Origin: CAYOBW01 sp964402115
GTDB taxonomy: Bacteria; Verrucomicrobiota; Kiritimatiellia; UBA8416; CAYOBW01
Direction of reading: 5' to 3'
Length of the DNA: 9,770 nt
NCBI GenBank assembly: GCA_964402115.1
Contig: CAYOBW010000279.1
Location: forward strand, 1-9,770
Shown here: positions 5,541 to 9,770 of the stretch, piece by piece
Position numbering within the stretch: position 1 is the stretch's first letter
Layout of the letters: each line of letters starts with the position of its first letter
Notes under the pieces: generated by a model
What the model was told of the DNA's origin: nothing
Database searches by the model: none
The model's input: only the letters and a program-made list of their open reading frames with translations
Program-made: the position numbers and the translations under genes

Positions 5541-8500
5541 GGCCAAATCGATCTTTCCGGCCACGACGCCGGCATACAGGTTGGTGATGCCGCCGGCGAT
5601 ATTCAGCGTGAGCGTGCGCACGTCGGCCCCGCTGTTGTTCACGGTCGCGGCGTTGACTCCCTTGGTCAAGCCAGCCAGCTCCTGGTTGAAATTGTTCAGA
5701 TCCAGCGTGGCCGCGCCGCTGACACCCACCGATACGAGGGCGCCGACCGGGATGGCGTTGTCGAGGCCCGACAGGGTTGTGCCCGCGCCGATCAACAATG
5801 TCGAGTAGCTGCTGCCGCCGTGCGAGAGCATCACTCTGCCGGTGCGAATGGCGACGACTGGCGCGATGGCGATGATCGGCCCGGCCAGGATCAGCATGCC
5901 GCCGTTGGCCGAAGCGAAATGGCCGCCCGCCGCCGTCGCGCCGGTAATGGTGATCGGTCCGCTGTAAGTGGCGGAACCGCTCGTCTGATCGTAGTGCAGC
6001 GCACCCTGGCCCGTCACGCTGCCACCCTCGATGATCAGGGGACGATTGACGGTCAAGCCGTTGGCACCCAGGAACAGCTGTGCGCCCGCGACGTTGGCCA
6101 CGGCCACGGTTCCGGCGGCGCCCAGGGCGTTGTTGTGGGTGACCGTGAGGCGGCCGGCGCGGATTGCCGTGCCGCCGCCGTAGCTGCTGTCCCCCCCCAG
6201 CGTGACTACGCCGGCGCCGGTCTTGACCAGGGAGCCGGCCCCGGAGAGGACGCGGTTGAAGGCCCAGTTGGTGGTCGAGGCGTTTTCGAGGTTCAGCACG
6301 CTGTCGATGACGATGTCAGAAGCGAAGGACATCTGGTTCACCAGCTTGAGCGTGCCGGCTTTGACCCACGTCGGTCCGGCATAGTTCACCCGGCCCGCCG
6401 CGCTTGCGAGGGTCAACAAGCCGGGTCCGTCCTTGGTCAAGCCCAGCGCCCCCGCTGTGGCAGGGTAGTTGTAGTTGCGGATGTAGCCGTCCCACGTCTG
6501 GTCGGTGACGTTGGCCACGGTCAGGATGCAGTTCGACACCCCCTCGTTGTCCAGGACCGCCGCCTGGCCGGCGTTGACGTTGACCATGCCGCCGATCGTC
6601 TGGTCGAAGCCGTTCAAGTGCAGGAAGGCGCTGTTGCCGCTGGCGCCGGATTTGAAGGACAGCACCGTGGCCGGATCGAGCTGCTGTGAGGCGGCGCCGA
6701 TCCGCAGCACGTCGCTCGCCGTCCCGTCGCCGATGGTCACCGGGCCGGCGCAGGCGTAGCCCGCGGCCTTGGCCAGTTCCAGCGTGCCGCCGTTGACGGT
6801 GGTGAGGCCGGAATACGTGTTCGCGGCGTCGCCGGCGAGCGTGAGCTTGCCCGTGCCGGTCTTGGTCAACGCCAGGAGGCCGCCGTCCGCGCCGTTGGCC
6901 AGCACGCCGGAGAAAGTGCTGCTGCCGTTGCTGTTGCCGACGGTCAGCGTCGATCCGGCCGCCCCGCCGGCGGTTGCCAGTCCGGCGCCGCTCAGGCCGT
7001 TGATGGTTTCGCCGGCCGTCAGAAGTTCCAGCGTGCCGTCGAGCCGCACGTTTCCCTTGCCGACGCCATCCGGCAGCCCGCCAGCCCCCAGCTTGAGCAT
7101 CCCCTTCAGGATCTCCGTGTCGCCCGCATAGGTATTCGGGCTGGCGTTGGTCAGCCACAGCACCCCGGCGCTGTCCTTGATCAGCTTGCCCAGGCCGCCG
7201 ATCGCGTAGTCGCCGCCGATCGCGTACGTCAGCGCCGTGTTACTCACGACGACATCGAACGGGGCCACGTTTCCGCCAAGCGTGACCTGCGTGGTGCCGC
7301 GCGTCGCGCTGTCGTCGAACCGCACGAACAAACCGTCGATGTGGGAGAGCATCCGGTTCGCCGCCGCGTCGACCCAGTTGGAAGGGGCATCGGCCTGCCA
7401 CCGCCCGTCCATCCCGCCGAAGCCGGTGCAGGCGACGGCCACATCTTTCGGGAAGACCGCCAGCGCGCCGCCAATGGCCTTGATCCCGGTCACGTCCCCT
7501 GCCGTGACGACGTCGTAGTCCACGCCCCGCACGAAGGTCGTGGTGGGCGGGACGTTGGCGTCGGTGACGACGATGCTGTCCGCGCGCACGCCGGCAAGGG
7601 CCAGGTTCGTCACGGTGTTGAGGCCCGCGAGCGTTACGACCGTGTTGGTGGCAGCGTCGATGTACCCCGCCCAGACAGGGCGCTGCACATGCGTGATCAC
7701 CAGTTCGATCGAGGAATTGACCGCGTTCGTCCAGACATAACCCTCGACGCCGGCGGGCAGGCGGTTGAGGACGAAGCCCCCGCTGCCGGCCACCGGTGCG
7801 GTGAAGGCGATGAGTTGGACGGCGCCGGTGGAGAGCCCGACGCCAGTTACGTTGACGGAGACGGGGCCATTGACTGTCAGGCTGGGCGTCTGAATAACGG
7901 GGGCGCTCGGACGGCCCGCGCCAAGGTTGAACGTGTTGGTGGTCGCGCCGCCGGTCCCCAGGGTCAGTGAGGCGCACGCCAGGGAGGTCCCGGCGGACGC
8001 CACGGTCACCCCCAGCGTGGCGCCATCCGCCACCGCGATCGCCCCGCCGCCGGTCTGCGTCGTTGGCAGCACCAGCGTGCCAGCATTCACCGCCGTCGCG
8101 CCGCTGTAGGTGTTGGCTCCGCCCAGGGTCAGCGTGCCGGCGCCGGTCTTGGTGAGGCTGCCGGCGCCCGAGATGATGCCGGTGAAGGCGGACGAGCTGT
8201 CGCCGCTGCCGATCGTCAGCGCGCCGCCGCCGGTGAGAATGGCGCCGTCGCCGGTCACGGAGTCGAAGGTCTGGGCCTGGCCGTTCAGGTCCAGGCTGGC
8301 TTTCAGGGTCACGACGATGTCGTTGCCGGCCTTGATGCGGTTGTCACCGTTGGCAAGTCGCAGGATGTTGTCGTTAAGCACCGTTGTGTTCGTATAGCTG
8401 TTGGCCCCGCGCAGTTCCACGACGCCGGTCGGGGCGGCGCCGTTATAGTACAGCTCGAAAGTCTGATCGCCCGAGATCACGCCGTTAATGACCAGCGTTC

Positions 8501-9626
8501 CGCCGTTGTTGGCGCCGTTGTCGAGGCCGTTCCACCCGGTGCCGGACCCGAGTACGACATCGCAACTGACAGTGCCGCTCCCGCTCGTGCCCGTGTAGCG
8601 CAGGCCGGCAGTGCCGGCGTTGCTGAGCGTCAGCGTGCCGGCGCCGGAGATGGCGGAGCCGTTGGCTGACAGCGCCACCGTCTTGACCGTCTCGCTCTGG
8701 CCGTTCAGGTTCAGCGTGCCGCCGGAGATGGTCACCGTGCCGACGGCGCCGTTGTAGATCTGGTCTCCCCCGCTGCCGGACAGGGTCACGGTGGAGCCGG
8801 TATCGACCTTGCCGATGCCCGCCACGGCATGAACCGTGGCGCTGCTGGTCTTGTTCAGGATGACGTTGCCGGCGTTGGCGTTGACGTAAAGGATCAGGCT
8901 GGCGTTGTCCGTCGTGCCGCCCAGCGTCAGGCTCTGCGCGCCGGACTTGTAGAGATTGCCTGCCGTGACCGCGGCATTGCAGGTGCAAGCTTTTGTGGCC
9001 GCGTTCAGCGTGGGCGTCCCGGTGCTGACATCGAAATTGCAGTTGATGCTGGCGCAGTCGGTGAGTGTGCCGCCGTCGAAGTTGAACGCGTCCAGGAATG
9101 CGGCGATGGTTCCCCCGTTCAGGTTGAGCGTGCCGCCGGACATGGTGATCCGGGAGCCTCCCGAGTTGCCCTGCGTGGCGATGTTGTTGCACTTGAGCGT
9201 GCCGCCGCTCAGGTTGAGCCGGCCCGCGTTGCCGCTCCGGTTGATGGTGACGATACCGTTGACGGTCAGGTTCCCCGTGGCGAAATTCAACACGCCGTCC
9301 CCGTTCAGGCCGGTGGGACAATCCTGGTCCCCCGAATCCACGCCGACCTTCAGGCCGCTGACCGTGAGTGTGCCGGCGTTGTAGGTGCACGTTCCACCGT
9401 TCCCGATGAACGCCGCGTTGTTGGCGCCAGGCAGTCCGTTGCTCCAGTTGCCCGCGGTATTCCAGTTGGCGGTAGCGCCATTCCAGTAGCTTATCGCCCC
9501 GGCTTGCCGGGCCGTTCCCGCTAGAGTCAGCGCCGCCAGCAGCGCCGCCACCCTCGGCCATGTTCCGGCGGTCAACCGGTCGCCGAGTGCTGCGGGGCCA
9601 TTCATCATCCCGTGCCTGTTCTCCAT
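4977..9626 (-). CDS. Giant exported PATR (autotransporter-associated beta-strand repeat) protein without barrel (gene C)
   Basis: This is a 1549-residue protein. The frame is open up to an ATG at 9710, but I chose the ATG at 9626: it has AGGGAGG 8 nt upstream and puts a normal signal peptide close to the N-terminus (core VAALLAALTLAGTA, AGA cleavage after residue 44). The mature protein starts with ISYWNGATANWNTAGNW. Its residues 47-493 are collinear with gene B's passenger. A region without clear PATR units follows (about 525-800), including WNWV-like strand motifs (SNWVDAAANR) and FDDSATRGTTQV, a style common in PATR proteins. Six PATR units are visible at 487-521, 811-847, 916-952, 1059-1096, 1129-1163 and 1357-1392. 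The C-terminal part (1357-1549) again matches gene B and ends PPGTVLILR. No protease, glycosidase or barrel domain is recognised. A long beta-solenoid surface or secreted stalk is the likely architecture. It is the first gene of the operon, and its stop overlaps the start of the protease gene, suggesting joint expression. Confidence 0.9.
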   Translation of the reverse strand: MENRHGMMNGPAALGDRLTAGTWPRVAALLAALTLAGTARQAGAISYWNGATANWNTAGNWSNGLPGANNAAFIGNGGTCTYNAGTLTVSGLKVGVDSGDQDCPTGLNGDGVLNFATGNLTVNGIVTINRSGNAGRLNLSGGTLKCNNIATQGNSGGSRITMSGGTLNLNGGTIAAFLDAFNFDGGTLTDCASINCNFDVSTGTPTLNAATKACTCNAAVTAGNLYKSGAQSLTLGGTTDNASLILYVNANAGNVILNKTSSATVHAVAGIGKVDTGSTVTLSGSGGDQIYNGAVGTVTISGGTLNLNGQSETVKTVALSANGSAISGAGTLTLSNAGTAGLRYTGTSGSGTVSCDVVLGSGTGWNGLDNGANNGGTLVINGVISGDQTFELYYNGAAPTGVVELRGANSYTNTTVLNDNILRLANGDNRIKAGNDIVVTLKASLDLNGQAQTFDSVTGDGAILTGGGALTIGSGDSSSAFTGIISGAGSLTKTGAGTLTLGGANTYSGATAVNAGTLVLPTTQTGGGAIAVADGATLGVTVASAGTSLACASLTLGTGGATTNTFNLGAGRPSAPVIQTPSLTVNGPVSVNVTGVGLSTGAVQLIAFTAPVAGSGGFVLNRLPAGVEGYVWTNAVNSSIELVITHVQRPVWAGYIDAATNTVVTLAGLNTVTNLALAGVRADSIVVTDANVPPTTTFVRGVDYDVVTAGDVTGIKAIGGALAVFPKDVAVACTGFGGMDGRWQADAPSNWVDAAANRMLSHIDGLFVRFDDSATRGTTQVTLGGNVAPFDVVVSNTALTYAIGGDYAIGGLGKLIKDSAGVLWLTNASPNTYAGDTEILKGMLKLGAGGLPDGVGKGNVRLDGTLELLTAGETINGLSGAGLATAGGAAGSTLTVGNSNGSSTFSGVLANGADGGLLALTKTGTGKLTLAGDAANTYSGLTTVNGGTLELAKAAGYACAGPVTIGDGTASDVLRIGAASQQLDPATVLSFKSGASGNSAFLHLNGFDQTIGGMVNVNAGQAAVLDNEGVSNCILTVANVTDQTWDGYIRNYNYPATAGALGLTKDGPGLLTLASAAGRVNYAGPTWVKAGTLKLVNQMSFASDIVIDSVLNLENASTTNWAFNRVLSGAGSLVKTGAGVVTLGGDSSYGGGTAIRAGRLTVTHNNALGAAGTVAVANVAGAQLFLGANGLTVNRPLIIEGGSVTGQGALHYDQTSGSATYSGPITITGATAAGGHFASANGGMLILAGPIIAIAPVVAIRTGRVMLSHGGSSYSTLLIGAGTTLSGLDNAIPVGALVSVGVSGAATLDLNNFNQELAGLTKGVNAATVNNSGADVRTLTLNIAGGITNLYAGVVAGKIDLAKTGTGTLTLTGVDTYSGLTTVGTGTLLVNGSHTGGGAYTVSGGTLGGAGTTASALTVEAGGTVAPGASAGRLTVGSTILRGTLALEIGGALPGAEHDQLAVNGTVSLGGARLQVKLLNGFVPPDDVPLVVLANDGTDPIEGAFRGMPEGSATPVDDLLLRITYRGGDGNDIALQVDRSPPGTVLILR
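5451..5558 (-). repeat. PATR unit 6 of gene C
   Basis: Residues 1357-1392, containing LAKTGTGTLTLTGVDTYSG and TGTLLVNG. Its second half is the counterpart of the second half of gene B's single unit. Confidence 0.85.
6138..6242 (-). repeat. PATR unit 5 of gene C
   Basis: Residues 1129-1163, containing GAGSLVKTGAGVVTLGGDSS, YGGGTAIRAGRLTV. A clear match to the PATR pattern. Confidence 0.8.
6339..6452 (-). repeat. PATR unit 4 of gene C
   Basis: Residues 1059-1096, containing GLTKDGPGLLTLASAAG, NYAGPTWV and AGTLKLV. The loop after the second strand is longer than in the other units. Confidence 0.75.
6771..6881 (-). repeat. PATR unit 3 of gene C
   Basis: Residues 916-952, containing LTKTGTGKLTLAGD, NTYSGLTTV and GGTLELA. 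A clear match to the PATR pattern. Confidence 0.85.
7086..7196 (-). repeat. PATR unit 2 of gene C
   Basis: Residues 811-847, beginning GLGKLIKDSAGVLWL and containing NTYAGDTEI, ending KGMLKLG. More degenerate than unit 1 but with the same spacing of Lys, aromatic-Ala-Gly and terminal strand. Confidence 0.75.
8064..8168 (-). repeat. PATR unit 1 of gene C
   Basis: Residues 487-521, beginning GAGSLTKTGAGTLTLGGANT and ending AGTLVLP. It fits the autotransporter-associated beta-strand repeat pattern with Lys at position 7 and YSG in the middle. Confidence 0.85.
8148..9488 (-). repeat. Passenger N-module shared with gene B (copy in gene C)
   Basis: This is the counterpart of 1965-3303, encoding residues 47-493 of gene C. 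It starts directly after the signal peptide with YWNGATANWNTAGNW and runs into the first PATR unit. Cysteines at CTYNAG, DCASINC and ACTC are kept in both copies, with one extra Cys here (DQDCPTG). Confidence 0.9.
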
Positions 9627-9634
9627 CGTACGCG

Positions 9635-9641
9635 CCTCCCT
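9635..9641 (-). promoter_or_regulatory. Shine-Dalgarno site deciding the start of gene C
   Basis: On the minus strand this reads AGGGAGG and lies 8 nt before the ATG at 9626. No comparable site is seen before the earlier in-frame ATG at 9710. It is the only strong ribosome binding site in the window; the two downstream genes lack one. Confidence 0.75.
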
Positions 9642-9686
9642 GTCGTCTTGCCCCCACACCGATCCCCCGATCCCTCGGCAAACCGG

Positions 9687-9717
9687 CATAATGCGTGGCA
9701 AAACAGCCATGATTATG
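9687..9717. repeat. Imperfect inverted repeat in the gene C leader
   Basis: The arms are CATAAT-GCG-TGGC and GCCA-TG-ATTATG around the loop AAAACA: ten pairs interrupted by a small internal loop. It could be an operator or a leader hairpin. It lies about 60 nt before the ATG at 9626. Confidence 0.4.
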
Positions 9718-9741
9718 AGGCTCTTGCAAAACCCCCCGCAA
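9712..9741 (-). promoter_or_regulatory. Weak sigma70-like promoter candidate upstream of gene C
   Basis: On the minus strand TTGCGG (9741-9736) is followed after 18 nt by CATAAT (9717-9712). This is the best -35/-10 pair I found, with imperfect hexamers; it would give a leader of roughly 80 nt. The -10 hexamer lies inside an inverted repeat (9687-9717). Promoter consensus in the inferred phylum is poorly known, so this is tentative. Confidence 0.2.
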
Positions 9742-9770
9742 CGCTGCGCCTGGCGGCTTGCGTCGCGGGG
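9734..9770 (-). terminator. GC-rich hairpin at the right edge, possible terminator of an upstream gene
   Basis: CCCCGCAACGC (9734-9744) pairs with GCGTCGCGGGG (9760-9770) at 10 of 11 positions around a 15-nt loop. Read on the minus strand the stem is followed by GGTTTTGC, a run of only four T, so it would be a weak intrinsic terminator for a gene lying to the right of the window. It may extend beyond the edge. Confidence 0.35.

Noticed and set aside
4659..6689. Plus-strand open frame of 676 codons spanning the B/C junction
   Set aside because: It crosses two real minus-strand genes, has no recognisable domain, and its composition is that of an antisense frame in GC-rich repeat DNA. The same holds for 206-1339 and 3538-5055. 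The identical shadow products at 54-344 and 3638-3928 merely reflect the exact 609-bp repeat.
5451..8168. The spaced internal repeats as a CRISPR-like or satellite array
   Set aside because: The repeat signal is at protein level (PATR units), in frame and diverged in DNA, with irregular spacing inside one open reading frame.
4977..9710. Start of gene C at the ATG at 9710
   Set aside because: It would add 28 residues before the signal peptide, including charged QDDREAR, and has no ribosome binding site. The ATG at 9626 has AGGGAGG at ideal spacing.
9717..9731. GAGGCTCTTGCAAAA as a possible insertion-sequence end at the right edge
   Set aside because: The motif has the general look of some transposon terminal repeats, but no partner repeat, target duplication or transposase is in the window, and I cannot match it to a named element. 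It needs the sequence to the right.

Overview
The window is GC-rich, about two thirds G+C by eye, and all real coding lies on the minus strand. It holds three large genes in one transcriptional direction, covering 1 to 9626. In transcription order they are: a 1549-residue exported repeat protein (4977-9626, here gene C); a 1195-residue exported metalloprotease with a DUF11-like segment and a repeat passenger (1393-4980, gene B); and the first 465 residues of a close paralogue of gene B that runs off the left edge (1-1396, gene A). At both junctions the stop codon of one gene and the start codon of the next share a 4-nt ATGA overlap. This points to a translationally coupled operon.

The passenger regions carry the autotransporter-associated beta-strand repeat (PATR type, pattern GAGsLtKtGaGtLTL..tYsG.T.v..GtL.v). 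Neither complete protein ends in an autotransporter beta-barrel, a PEP-CTERM anchor or an LPXTG signal. High GC, giant exported PATR proteins without barrels, and C-termini with an ITYRGGDGND motif fit the PVC group of bacteria (Verrucomicrobiota, Kiritimatiellota, Lentisphaerota or Planctomycetota). That assignment is inference from style; no taxonomic marker gene is present.

The region looks like a locus built by repeated duplication and recombination. Gene B's passenger is collinear with gene C at both ends. From the YWNG motif to the first PATR lysine the spacing is 446 residues in both proteins, and the C-terminal ends match except for one 3-residue duplication. Gene B lacks exactly the 870 residues that lie between the equivalent lysines of PATR units 1 and 6 of gene C. 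Genes A and B are identical at every base over at least 609 bp (1-609 versus 3585-4193), including the catalytic core. Immediately beside this tract they differ at 17 of 141 bases. This is the signature of recent gene conversion, or of an assembly problem that must be excluded.

The 144 bases upstream of gene C (9627-9770) hold a good ribosome binding site, two inverted repeats and at best a weak promoter candidate. There are no RNA genes and no CRISPR array. No complete mobile element is visible. The long plus-strand open frames are antisense shadows of the minus-strand genes.
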